NCBI GenBank assembly: GCA_004794655.1
Contig: SMMW01000001.1
Span: 23,195,001 to 23,259,000, forward strand
Direction of reading: 5' to 3'
From: Marisa cornuarietis
Lineage: Eukaryota; Mollusca; Gastropoda; Architaenioglossa; Ampullariidae
DNA: 64,000 bases
The translations under genes and the position numbers were made by a program. The notes below the pieces were generated by a model, which saw only the letters and a list, made by a program, of their open reading frames with translations, was not told the origin of the DNA and did not search any database. Positions within the stretch are counted from its first letter, which is position 1; the number at the start of each line of letters is the position of its first letter. Of this stretch, positions 11,040-22,984 are shown piece after piece.

Positions 11040-12640
11040 GGAGCACATGGATAGACGCGGCAGCTGACAGGGGCCGCCACTCTTGTCTATTGTGGGCGAT
11101 AGTCAGCAGGTCCTGTACAGGACGACCAGTCCAGTCTTTGATGTTCGTAAGTCAGTTCTTTCTCTGACCACCGCGGTGTCAGCCACCCTCCAAGGTGCCT
11201 TGGATAGTCTTCGAGAAGGTGTCGTGCCGGGTCACGTGACCAAAGACCAGCTTACGTCACTTGACTGTTGATAGTAGAGGTTCCTGGTGTCCTACCAGTG
11301 TGTCCATCTTGTTTCTTACAAAGTCGTTGGTTTTGTGTTCTTTGTATGAGATCCAGATCAGCCTCCTCAGGGACTTGTTCTCCAATGGATGGATTCTCCT
11401 TTCTGTTTCAGCGACCAGAGTCCACGTGTCACATTGTAGAGCAGGATCGGCACTACCAGGGATTTGAACAGCCTGTAATTGGTAGTGAACCTTATCTTGT
11501 GGCTATGCCAGATCCTATCTAGTCTAGCCATTGCTGCTGTTGCTGTTGTGATCCTGATGAGGATATCTGGCGTGGAGTTGCCGTCATTGGAGAGGGTGGC
11601 TCCCTAGTATTTGAAGCTGCTGACCTCTTCTTTAGTTCGGCGAATTTTCCTCCAACCGTGGCCTTTAGACTTATGGAACATTTGGGTCTTGCAGGTTCTC
11701 CAAATCAAAGCGAATTCGGGGAGTGTTTGAGAGTCACTTCGCTTTCAGCTTCAGGTTCTTTAGAATCTAACCGCCTGTCTTGGCCTTGTTGATGCTGGAT
11801 TTGAAATGTCTCGGCAGTAGGATATAGTCAATTGGTTATGGACCAATCCGTCTGGTGAGTGCCACGTGGCTGTCCTTGATTTCTTGTGGTGTGTAAGGTG
11901 TTTGCTAAGGTGAGTCGATGGCTCTTTGCAAACTCTAGGAGTCTGATGCCCCTGTCGTTGGTTTCACAAAGGCCAGATTTGTCCACCGTTCCTGCCCATT
12001 GCTGGTAGATGTCTGGCCGATCTTGGCCTTCCAGTCACCGAGTACGACAAGGATGTCTTTTTTTGGTACTGTCTTCATAACCTTTTCTAGCTGTTGGTAA
12101 AACTCCTCCACCTCTTTGTCTCAATGCGTGGGTCAGAGCGTATACATTGACAACGGTGATACTGTGGGACATAGCTGAGACACGTGTGAAGATCAACCGG
12201 CTGGATACGGGTGTACAGCTGATGATGGCTCCAGCCACCTTCCTGTGCACAAGGAAGCCCACGCCGTACTCATGCCAGACCTCCGCATGTCCCACAATGT
12301 CCCACTGGTACCGTTCTAACTCGTGGGTGAGTTGTTGCACTTTGCAATACTGTGGTCACGTGTTTACGTTCCACGTGCCAATGGATGTCTCCTCTCAACC
12401 TGCTTTGGTTCCAGTAGCACACTTTTCGCTGACCCCACCCTGGAGCCTGCCGATAGGGAGCGCGGTCGTTGTTGATATGGGCCTCGGCCGATCCGGCATG
12501 TTATCTCTTTTTGTGACAAATATCCATGGTCCTGTCTCTGGACTTATACACTAGGAAGCGCCCCTCGCCTCTCCAAGTGAACCACAGCCGGTAGTCGGCC
12601 TGGTCATGAACACGTAGGGGCTGGGCCCTGGCCGGGACTC
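11040..12640 (-). mobile_element. RTE-like LINE, minus strand, internally deleted and decayed
   Basis: On the minus strand, 12035-12340 encodes part of an apurinic-like endonuclease: HELERYQWDIVGHAEVWHE, then YGVGFLVHRKVAGAIISCTP, typical of RTE-like elements often mis-annotated as craniofacial development protein 2. The 11040-11760 part matches the 3' end of the same family (compare 27355-27560, which shares CTGTACAGGACGACCAGTCC). The reverse-transcriptase core between them is missing, so the element has a large internal deletion plus stops and frameshifts. Confidence 0.75.
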
Positions 12641-12899
12641 TCATCGTGGAAAATCTTCGCCCGCTGATGCCGTGTTAGCATCAGGATTTTCTGTAGGGGT
12701 TTACTCCCTTATTCTTTGTCTTTCTCAAGATTACCCCCAAGGCAGTGGGATAATTTTTCATTGGCTAAGATTGTGATACAAAGAAAGGTCTGTGTCGACG
12801 GCTTCCTGTCCCATCTGATGCTTAAATAGCCACCACATGGCCTCTTAAGCCAGCCAATCAAAAATTGGAATAAAAAATTTTAAACTTATGGTCTCCTAC
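12641..12899. other. No gene recognised
   Basis: Short AT-leaning spacer between two LINE remnants. No feature can be supported. Confidence 0.3.
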
Positions 12900-12929
12900 A
12901 AGCCTACCTATTTGTGGTCTGAAAAAATC

Positions 12930-12967
<38 letters not shown>

Positions 12968-13945
12968 GAAGAAGAAGAAGAAGAAGTCATACTCTCTAAA
13001 CAGCATATTTGAATATTAAGTAACAGACAGTGGACGATGAGATACGTATAGACACACTGAACAACATAAAGATGAAGTACAAGCTAGAGCAGAACATAAT
13101 GCAGACGATGACGGTATGAAGGAATATAAGGAGTGTAAACAATGTAGAGATGGAATAGTTACATAATGGTGCGCATGACAGACAATATTGCAATAGAAAT
13201 TCAGAATATTAATTCAAGGATATTACTTTGTGAACAGATATGTTTTCAGCGAGAGTTTGAATGTAGCCTTGTAGTCCAAGTGGTGAATGTGATGTGGAAG
13301 AGAGTTCCACTGATTAGCAGCACAGAGGGAGGATGTCCGTTGTCCGTATGTGACTGTCTGTGTGGGAGGGAGGATAGAATGTGGGAGTCTGATGAGGAGC
13401 GAAGGTTTCAGACAGGGATGTGGACAGACAAGATTTCAGTAAAGTAGTGGAGGGGGGAGGAGCCTTCAAAGAATCCATCACATAGAGTTGAGAGCTTGCA
13501 GTCTGTTCTAACTTTAACTGGTAGCCAATGAAGAGAGTGAAGAAGTGGTGAGACATGTTCAGACTTGCGAGTCTGGATAACGAGACGAGCAGCTGAGTTG
13601 TGGACCTTGTGAAGCTTATCAATGAGTTACTGTGGACAGCCAGCAAGAAGAGAGTTGTAGTAGTCTAGTTTAGACAAAACAAATGAGCAGATGAGAATTT
13701 TAGTGATCAGAATGGATAGAGTATGTTGAATAGACGGACCTTCCGAAGTTCGACAGATGCGAGAAACATGCTTATCAAGAGACATGTCTGCAGACATTAT
13801 GTAACCTCAGGTATGTGCTGAAGTTATGAAAGAAACATCGGCATCGCCTACTCCAATAGAGGCAGACAGTACAGGGTGAGCTCCGGCTCTCCTCTTTGAA
13901 AACATAAGAGCTTCTGTTTTATCTTCATTCACTTTAAACTTGGGA
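12900..13945 (-). mobile_element. L2/CR1-like LINE 3' fragment, minus strand, decayed
   Basis: Matches the C-terminal half of the reverse-transcriptase ORF at 57436-59190. On the minus strand it reads KTEALMFSKRRAG, then [33 protein letters not shown] and SPLLHSLHWLPVKVR, with stops in between. The 3' end carries a run of AAT then AAG triplets (12930-12986), the tail type of this family. Confidence 0.8.
12930..12986. repeat. (AAT)n/(AAG)n microsatellite
   Basis: Triplet run changing from AAT to AAG. It sits at the 3' tail of the minus-strand L2-like fragment and probably grew from that tail. Confidence 0.9.
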
Positions 13946-13949
13946 GGGG

Positions 13950-15297
13950 GTCATCAAGGTACAGGTACAACCCCTGATAACTAATGACAGACGTGGTTAG
14001 GGTACAGATACAATCCCTGATAACTCGGGACAGACGTGGCTAGGGTACAGATACAATCCCTGATAACTCGGGACAGACGTGGCTAGGGTACAGACACAAT
14101 CCCTGATAACTCGGGACAGACGTGGTTAGGGTACAGACACAATCCCTGATAACTCGGGACAGACGTGGTTAGGGTACAGACACAATCCCTGATAACTCGG
14201 GACAGACGTGGTTAGGGTACAGATACAATCCCTGATAACTCGGGACAGACGTGGTTAGGGTACAGATACAATCCCTGATAACTCGGGACAGACGTGGCTA
14301 GGGTACAGATACAATCCCTGATAACTCGGGACAGACGTGGTTAGGGTACAGACACAATCCCTGATAACTCGGGACAGACGTGGTTAGGGTACAGATACAA
14401 TCCCTGATAACTCGGGACAGACGTTGTTAGGGTACAGATACAATCCCTGATAACTCGGGACAGACGTGGTTAGGGTACAGACACAATCCCTGATAACTCG
14501 GGACAGACGTTGTTAGGGTACAGATACAATCCCTGATAACTCGGGACAGACGTGGTTAGGGTACAGATACAATCCCTGATAACTCTGGACAGACGTGGTT
14601 AGGGTACAGATACAATCCCTGATAACTCGGGACAGACGTGGTTAGGGTACAGATACAATCCCTGATAACTCACGACAGACGTGGTTAGGGTACAGACACA
14701 ATCCCTGATAACTCGGGACAGACGTGGCTAGGGTACAGATACAATCCCTGATAACTCGGGACAGACGTGGTTAGGGTACAGATACAATCCCTGATAATTC
14801 GGGACAGACGTGGCTAGGGTACAGATACAATCCCTGATAATTCGGGACAGACGTGGCTAGGGTACAGATACAATCCCTGATAACTCGGGACAGACGTGGC
14901 TAGGGTACAGATACAATCCCTGATAACTCGGGACAGACGTGGTTAGGGTACAGATACAATCCCTGATAACTCGGGACAGACGTGGCTAGGGTACAGATAC
15001 AATCCCTGATAACTCGGGACAGACGTGGTTAGGGTACAGACACAATCCCTGATAACTCGGGACAGACGTGGTTAGGGTACAGATACAATCCCTGATAACT
15101 CGGGACAGACGTGGCTAGGGTACAGATACAATCCCTGATAACTCGGGACAGACGTGGCTAGGGTACAGATACAATCCCTGATAACTCGGGACAGACGTGG
15201 TTAGGGTACAGATACAATCCCTGATAACTCGGGACAGACGTGGCTAGGGTACAGATACAATCCCTGATAACTCGGGACAGACGTGGCTAGGGTACAG
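13950..15297. repeat. Minisatellite, 43-bp unit, ~31 copies
   Basis: Units begin GGGTACAGATACAATCCC and end GGGACAGACGTGGTTA. The period of 43 is read from successive TAGGGTACAG positions (14041, 14084 and so on). Variants alternate between GATAC/GACAC and GGTTA/GGCTA. Since 43 is not a multiple of three, the array is stopped in every frame. It begins directly beside the 5' end of the L2-like fragment. Confidence 0.95.
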
Positions 15298-15580
15298 ACA
15301 ATTCTACTGAAAATTCTATAATGTCTGACAACACTACAGTATCTGACTATGTAGTGTCTGACTATACGATAAGGCATGACAATATTACAATAGCACAATA
15401 TCTATCTGTACTATAATACCTGACAATATTACAACACTACAATATATGACTATTAAGTACTGTCTGACTATAATACCTGACAATATTACAATAGCTGACT
15501 ATAATGCTTGATAATACTACAATACTACAATACCTGACTATACGATAAGTCCTGACGATACTACAAGTCACTCTCTTTTC
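15298..15580. repeat. Degenerate AT-rich tandem region
   Basis: Imperfect repeats of elements such as CTGACTATAATACCTGACAA and TATTACAATA with irregular spacing, directly after the 43-bp array. It looks like an older, decayed tandem region. Confidence 0.6.
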
Positions 15581-17439
15581 GTGCCAATACACCAACACAT
15601 TCTCTCTCTCTCTCTCTTGTGTTAAAACAACTCGCCTACAAAAGGTCAACCACGACAGGAGTCGATCCGTGACATGTCTTCTGATAAAACCTTCTGGAAG
15701 TTGACGAAGGGCAGGTCAGCGAGAGAATTTCTACAACAGGTCGGCTTTCTTTGCTCACTCATTTTTCGCTGTTTTGTGTGTGTGTGTGTGTGTGAAAGAG
15801 AGAGAGACACAGTGTGAGTGTGTGCGAGCACGCGCATAATTGAGTTGGCACCTCCGTCGCGACAAAGTTCTGATGTGTGTCTCGGTGTTATTATGCGTGC
15901 CTCGGTGTTTGTAACCTTTTCGATTAATCCTAAGCCCTTGGTAATTGACAAGACCACCCCCCTCCCCTTCCCTCGGCGCTCCCTGTCACACCGCCCTCCC
16001 TCTTCTCCCCCTGTCGCAATAAAGAAGCTGGCCTCCGCCCCTGCCCCCGCCCCCGCCCCCACCACAGCAGCAGTGGCGGCTGCACAGCATCCGAGTATAG
16101 TCCCCTCTCCCTCCCGCCGTGTCCAGCTGACGGAGTGGAAATCCATGGATTTTCCCAGCTCAGCCGTGTGCGCATAAGAATCTGGTCACGTACGCGCCTG
16201 CACGCGTGCGTGTGTGTACTGGACAGGAAGGATGATGTCCAGGAAAGAAATCGTGGATCTCGTCTAATCTCACGAGAACATTGTTGACAGCCACGAAGAA
16301 GACACGTGGTCTTTAAAACATCACGTGTCACTAGAACTTGTCACGTGTCTTTAAACCATCCGGTCACTAGAACTAGTCACGTGGTCTTTACAACAAAAAT
16401 ATATATATATATATATAGGGGATTTGACAAGCATATGACGGCGAAATTTAAAGGCAATAATCCAAACATTTCTCTCACGTTTCTGTTTCTTCAACGATTC
16501 TTCTCCATAACAAATCAATATTCGTTGTGTGACAGCTTTATGGCTATATATTAATGTGTATGTCAGTATGTCACAACAGTACTAATCTTCACACTCATAA
16601 GGTTCCTCCGCCACCTGTTATCGGACTCAATGCCTGACCAGGCGCATGTTTTCTCCAAGTCTGGCAAGAAGTTCCAGCGCCCCTGTAGGCCCTTATTTTG
16701 CTGGTGACGGTAACACTTGTATCCTCTCACGTTTATACCCTCGATGTAATATTGGGATGTCGCTGATTAAACATCATTAAGCATGGGTCATTTATGTCAA
16801 CATCTTAGTACGAAATGTACAAAATCTTTTGTTCATATGTCTCGGTTCAAGCAGTTGAGCAGCTAACAGACTGACCCCCACATCCGCTTTACCATCGAGC
16901 AGCGCGTACTGCGCATGCGCTGAATAATTGCCGAAATGCCCTCATTTAGTGAGCACTGGGCGTCCCTTTATAATGTGGCGGTGAAATCTGAGACATAATG
17001 GTTCCAGCGAGCTCCTGTAAGCAGCGACCATGTCAGGGAGATGTCCGACAAAATAATGGCAGCACAGAACGTGTACTGTAGGGAACTACAGCCACACACA
17101 ACCGCGGGGCCGTGAACTTGTAGGGGAGGTAGAGAACATGGCACTGGTTAGCATGTAGCGACTTACACAGCTGTGTAGCCGGGAAATATGGCTGACACTA
17201 AGACATGGACTTTGTGAACCACTGCTGCTAATTACAAGTGTAATCGTCTGACGAAGCAGTTGCTCGAAAAGCAAGATTTGTGAGGACCAGTGAGTCCCTG
17301 GCGGGTGACAAACCAAGTCTGCTGAGTGAAGGCATGTCTAGTGTCTACCATCGCCAGCCAAGCCGCACGTGCTGAACAAGCAACTGTGAAAGCATGCGGA
17401 GTGTTCCGCCTTTCTCACAACACAGTTTATGCCATTTCT
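15581..17439. other. No gene recognised; short microsatellites
   Basis: Contains (TG)n at 15775-15794, a CCCCCGC-rich patch at 16040-16060 and (AT)n at 16401-16418. Open frames on both strands at 15646-16331 look compositional (His-Thr and Ala-Gly runs). A cluster of CACGTG-like sites (GTCACGTG) lies at 16300-16385. Confidence 0.4.
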
Positions 17440-19012
17440 ATGGTCTATAGACACCGCTAACCTATGCTAGACACAGCTAAACTGTATTATATAGACACCG
17501 CTAACCTATGCCAGACACAGCTAAACTGTATTATATAGACATAGCTAACCTAAGGTATATAGACACAGCTAACCTATGGTATATAGACACCGCTAACCTA
17601 TGCTAGACACAGCTAAACTGTATTATATAGACACCGCTAACCTATGCTAGACACAGCTAAACTGTATTATATCGACATAGCTTACCTATGGTATATAGAC
17701 ACAGCTAAACTGTATTATATCAACACAGCTAACCTATGATATATAGACACAGCTAACGTATGGTATATAGACACAGCTAACGTATGGTATATAGACACAG
17801 CTAAATTGTATTATATCAACATAGCTAACCTAAGATATATAGACACAGCTAACCTATGGTAGACACAGCTAAACTGTATTATATAGACATAGCTAACCTA
17901 TGGTATATAGACACAGCTAAACTGTATTATATAGACATAGCTAACCTATGGTATATAGACACAGCTAAACTGTATTATATAGACATAGCTAACCTATGGT
18001 ATATACAAACAGCTAAACTGTATTATATAGACATAGCTAACCTATGGTATATAGACAAAGCTAAACTGTATTATATAGACATAGCTAACCTATGGTATAT
18101 ACAAACAGCTAAACTGTATTATATAGACATAGCTAACCTATGGTATATAGACACAGCTAAACTGTATTATATCAACACAGCTAACCTATGATATATAGAC
18201 ACAGCTAACCTAAGGTATATAGACACAGCTAAACTGTATTATATAGACATAGCTAACCTATGGTATATAGACATAGCTAACCTATGGTATATAGACACAG
18301 CTAAACTGTATTATATCAACACAGCTAACCTATGATATATAGACACAGCTAACCTAAGGTATATAGACACAGCTAAACTGTATTATATAGACATAGCTAA
18401 CCTATGGTATATAGACATAGCTAACCTATGGTATATAGACACAGCTAAACTGTATTATATCAACACAGCTAACCTATGATATATAGACACAGCTAACCTA
18501 AGGTATATAGACACAGCTAAACTGTATTATATAGACATAGCTAACCTATGGTATATAGACATAGCTAACCTATGGTATATAGACACAGCTAAACTGTATT
18601 ATATCAACACAGCTAACCTATGATATATAGACACAGCTAACCTAAGGTATATAGACACAGCTAAACTGTATTATATAGACATAGCTAACCTATGGTATGT
18701 AGACATAGCTAACCTATGGTATATAGACACAGCTAAACTGTATTATATCAACACAGCTAACCAATGATATATAGACACAGCTAACCTAAGGTATATAGAC
18801 ACAGCTAAACTGTATTATATAGACATAGCTAACCTATGGTATATAGACACAGCTAAACTGTATTATATCAACATAGCTAACCTAAGGTATATAGGCACAG
18901 CTAACCTAAGGTATATAGACACAGCTAAACTGTATTATATCAACATAGCTAACCTAAGGTATAAAAACACAGCTAACCTATATTATATCAACATAGCTAA
19001 CCTATGCTATAC
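17440..19012. repeat. 24-bp minisatellite with a 144-bp higher-order repeat
   Basis: Built of 24-bp monomers of two main types, GACACAGCTAAACTGTATTA and GACATAGCTAACCTATGGTA, each followed by TATA. From about 18150 to 18870 the monomers form a six-monomer unit repeated with an exact 144-bp period: the variant ending TATATCAACACAG recurs at 18150, 18294, 18438, 18582 and 18726. The left part (17440-18150) has simpler alternation. A plus frame of 111 codons (17856-18191) is a by-product. Confidence 0.95.
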
Positions 19013-19329
19013 AGACCTAGGAGAGCAGCAAGCGATGGCGGCGAGACTGGAGGTGCGAGGTTTGTGGAGTACGAGACCGCTGGCCAGCAGGCGGCACTGT
19101 GTGACAACGAGTGAATTGTCGCCCATCCTCCAGGGGAGACACCTGCGTCCACCTCTAGAGGTCGCCTTTTTCATTCGGGGTATAATTAAGTGAATGTGAA
19201 TGCTCAGGAAGTCGACAGCCTCTCTGTGTTCTGAGAGCCCGGCAACTGTTGTTGAAGTTGTGAGTAAAGCTTGGTGTTCGGTCAGTCCATGACAGCCACA
19301 GCCCCCGTGAGCACGCGCCACAAAAGAGT
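19013..19329. other. No gene recognised
   Basis: Spacer between the 24-bp array and an RTE-like fragment. No supported feature. Confidence 0.3.
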
Positions 19330-20370
19330 TTGTATGTTATCCAGTTCAGGCTGCTTACTGTAGAAAAAAATCATCCATTCATCCATCAGTTCATTCATCG
19401 ACTGGTACTAAGTGATCACCAGTTTAGCCGTGAAGCTGCCATCTGTGGACAGCGTGGTACTCAAGTACGTGAGCTGCATTCCATTCATGTCAATCTCTAC
19501 TGTGCAGCGCCTGATGGTGTTGACCATGCCCTTGGTCTTGTCAGTACTGGTCTCCATCCCGTATATACTCGCACTGTTCGTCAGTCGGTCTTGCAATTCG
19601 CTGTTGCTGCTTCCCATTCGGCCGAAGTCGTCTGCAAAGCAAGGTTTGTGCAGGGAGCCTCCAGTGGAAACGGTTGTTTGGTTGTGAAGAGTTCCTCGCA
19701 TGATGTTCTCCAGGAAGATGGAAGAAGCGACTAGGCAGCCTTGACCAACCCCACTGTTGTCTGAAAGAAGTCTCCCACTTTCACTCCTTAAGGTCTTGTA
19801 TAACACTTTGGTGGTCCGAACAAAGCTCTCTTCGATGTTGCATCTGTACATCCCATGCCGCAGCCCCTCGTGTCAGACTGTCAAATGCATTTATAAAGTC
19901 AATAAAGTTGTGGTAGAACCTCTTTTGGTGTTGTGGACGTTTTTTCGATGAGGATGCTACTGTTGAAGACCTGTTCAACTGTACTCCCGCCTGCTCTGAA
20001 GCCACTCTGCTCGTATGCGCATCGGCAGTGGTGTCAAGACGATTCTAGATTATCTTACGCAAGATTTTGCTTACATGGCTAATTAAGCTGGTGGTTCTCT
20101 ACATTTGGAACTGTTTGCTGTTCCCTTTCTTTGGAAGGATATGACAACCGATAACGTCAATTCTCTGGCCCAGTCTTTGCTCTTCCAAACTCTTTGGAAC
20201 AGACTGGCAAGGACAGTCACTTTCTGCCACAGACTGGCAAGGACCACCACTCCTTCTTCGCCGCCATTCTCAAGCTGCTCAGCTGAAACGTTGTCGACCC
20301 CAGGTGACTTCCCTCTCTTCAGACTGCGTACGGATATCTCCACTTCTTGCCGTCGATGTGGTAGGTCTTC
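19330..20370 (-). mobile_element. RTE-like LINE reverse-transcriptase fragment, minus strand
   Basis: Three frames on the minus strand together cover an RTE-like reverse transcriptase in order. 20083-20343 has SLKRGKSPGVDNVSAEQLEN, 19781-20005 has RFYHNFIDFINAFDSL with the first catalytic Asp, and 19408-19851 has GVGQGCLVASSIF and CFADDFGRMGSSNSELQD with the FADD catalytic pair. Frameshifts and stops separate the frames, so it is dead. No endonuclease domain is seen here. Confidence 0.85.
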
Positions 20371-21379
20371 ATGTTAGCAGACTGTCCTTATACACCCAGA
20401 ACAGACTGTCCCAAGACATGTAGGACAACTCTATACATTCAACATAGACTGTCCCTATGCATCCAGCATAGACTGTCACTATACTCGATACATGCACCAT
20501 GGACCCTTTACATTCCGCACAGTTTCTATGTATGCAGCACATAGGAGCAATAAAGTTATTGCTGATCTGGATATTTCATTGGAAGTTGTACTGGGGTGGG
20601 AAGGAGGCGATCGTCACGAAGACTTCGTTGCCCGAACATTTACGGCGCACAGACAAGACAAAGAAAAAAGGATTGCCAAGAAGTGTCTTTCACTTGGACA
20701 CACTTGTAGTTCTATACCCGTTTTGACCCGAAAAGTAGGAATGTTCAAATTTTATTTCAAGTTCTCGTAAAGTTTAAACATCATCAGGGGATATAGACAA
20801 TTTTATGTATTAAAACAAACCCAACTAGGCAACAACCGGTTATGTTCAATTTTCTGCAAATAGCTGCAGTCAGAGGTTTGGTAAAATTACTTTGAAAAAA
20901 AAACATGTTGTTGGAATTTTCCCCAGAAGTACAGTAATCTTGCCTGGCCGCTCTCGTATCAATCCTCCTGCCTATTTCAGCCCACATGCTGCCCACCACA
21001 CGAAAGGCACCCGTAGTTCAGGGCCCTGTCCTCACGGACACTGACGGAAGCTGCTTCCCTCCTCGTATGGGGTTTGCGCAACTGCACTGCTCTCGAGCCC
21101 GCTACCACGACCAAGGCGTACAGGTTTCGCAAGGCCTTTTCTCATGAGTTCAACACAACTCAATAAACATTATAGTGCGCCAGGAAGTAGGGCCACATAG
21201 CAGACGACTTACTGCGCTTGCTGTTGACGAAGTGCGGGTTTGGTAGGAGGAGAGTGTGGGCGACTTGTCTCCTGAACTCCAGAGTGGCTCTTTGCCTCGT
21301 GACCTCACAGTTTCCAGAAACTTCTGACTTGCTTAATGTTCGCAACACTAACTGCAAGGCATCCTTGGACTGACAGAGA
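20371..21379. other. No gene recognised
   Basis: A few imperfect copies of CATAGACTGTCCCTAT lie at 20380-20480. The rest, up to an (AT)n run at 21381-21399, has no recognisable gene. Confidence 0.35.
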
Positions 21380-21469
21380 AGATATATATATATATATATG
21401 TGAGGCGTAGACCATAACTCCCAAAAGTATAGTCTTATATTTGACAGGATACAGTTATCGAATGGAGAT

Positions 21470-21715
21470 TCATACTGACAGGATACAGTCATGAAATGAA
21501 AATCATCACTGGCAGGATATAGTCATATGGGATGAAGACCATCACTGACAGGATATAGTCATATGGGATGAAGACCATCACTGGCAGGATATAGTCATAT
21601 GGGATGAAGACCATCACTGGCAGGATATAGTCATATGGGATGAAGACCATCACTGACAGGATATAGTCATATGGGATGAAGACCATCACTGACAGGATAT
21701 AGTCATGGAATGAAG
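21470..21715. repeat. Minisatellite, 36-bp unit, ~6.5 copies
   Basis: Unit with GACAGGATATAGTCATATGG then GATGAAGACCATCACT. The last copies change TATGGGATG to TGGAATG. The 12-codon periodicity leaves one minus frame open (21489-21689). Confidence 0.9.
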
Positions 21716-21727
21716 ACTATCCACTAA

Positions 21728-22749
21728 GGCCTATTCTCACGCAGCAATATACCGCACTTTGCAGGGTTTGCAGGCCCTGCTCGGAGTGTTTCGAGTTGTG
21801 CACACGGCTGGGAGGGGCCTTTGCATCAAGGGGTCAGTTGCACAACACATTTCTAATTTTAAACATTTTTAGGCCTGAAATCTATTTAGATAATTAGTTT
21901 AAAGTGCACACCACAATTTTAGAATTTTTGAAACTAAAACTGCTTTAAGGAAGATAAAGTTAAGTCCGACTTTCCGTCCTGTCAGTACAATTGTTTTGTA
22001 TGTTCTTGTGCAATGCATCTAAATGGCAGAGAAGGGATTTTGCTTCTTTACAACAGTTTTAAGGTTTAGAAACTTGTTGTGCAACTGGCCCAAGGTTTCT
22101 AAGGATAGGAGGCGATTCTATTTTGTTGCCGAGCCTGACCTACATTATATGGCTGTAGCCAATCGGAATACTTGAACACAGTCGCCTCCCTTTTAAATTA
22201 GAAAATGGCGATGTGGTCAGAGGAAAGGTGTACGAGTATGATTTGTATGTGGGAAAACTACCTGTGTCTGTTGGACACTGCCAGTCCAGAGTATCTCAAC
22301 CGAGATAAGGCCAAGAATGTCTGAATTGAAATTACTCGTGCTGTTGGCAGCCTCCATCAAATATAAAAGTTCTTTAAACGTTGCAGACGACATTCGCAAA
22401 AAAGCGTCTGCATTCTCTCCGAGTCTTCCGAAGACATTTCTTTTAGAGGACATGAAAATAAGGCATCTAAGCGACTCCTTCGCGCTGCCCACCCCTCACC
22501 CACAATTTTTTCTTCTTCTCTCTCTCTCTCCCTACATCACCAACCAATATTATTAACGTAGCAGCAGTAGCTTCCGAAAGTATCTGATTGTCTGCCATTT
22601 TGTCGACTACCCACAATGCGCTGCGCGGATGACGTCACCTAGCAGGACACTAGGGAGTGGCATTGCTACGCGAGAGTAGAACGGTGCCTAGCAGGCAAAG
22701 TCTTGCACGCGCAAACCCTGAAAACATTGCAGCGTGAGAATAGCCCTTT
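21728..22749 (-). mobile_element. Internally deleted PIF/Harbinger-like transposon
   Basis: Terminal inverted repeats are visible. The left end reads AGGCCTATTCTCACGCAGCA, and the right end on the minus strand reads AGGGCTATTCTCACGCTGCA, followed on both sides by a related CAGGGTTTGC. The flanks are CTA and TTA, close to the 3-bp TWA duplication of this superfamily. Inside, the minus strand has a start (MADNQILSEATAATLIILV at about 22598) and then, in shifted frames, WVR, ENADAFLRMSSATFKELLYL (22217-22492). This resembles the N-terminal region of HARBI1-like nucleases. The catalytic DDE domain is absent, so the copy is non-autonomous. Confidence 0.75.
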
Positions 22750-22984
22750 ACAAGAGCATAATCTCGGTAAAAGCAAACGGTGACAGCAAAGCAGTGATCT
22801 CCATGATGATCGCAATGGTGACAGGTCATCAGTGATCTCCATGGTGATCTCCATGGCCTGAGAACACCTGGAAGAGGTCAGCAATTCAAAGTGCCTATGA
22901 GCCTCTCTCTTCAAAGACGGCAGCTGCACGGCAAAACCTCATCCGGCTTTCGACAGCGACAGTAGTCTGCCTCACGGGCTCAGG
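22750..22984. other. Spacer, short local repeats
   Basis: Contains three spaced copies of ATCTCCATG-type sequence (22797-22855) and no recognisable gene. Confidence 0.4.

Noticed and set aside
13950..15297. Interstitial telomere repeat
   Set aside because: TTAGGG occurs once in many of the 43-bp units, but never in tandem and often as CTAGGG. It is part of a minisatellite.
15646..16331. Genes on both strands of the GC-rich region
   Set aside because: Frames consist of His-Thr, Ala-Gly and Pro runs from microsatellites. No splice or domain evidence.
17856..18191. 111-codon repeat protein
   Set aside because: Product of a 48-bp periodicity in the 24-bp satellite. No flanking gene signal.
17440..19012. 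Centromeric satellite
   Set aside because: Higher-order structure is present, but the array is only 1.6 kb and sits between transposon remnants.
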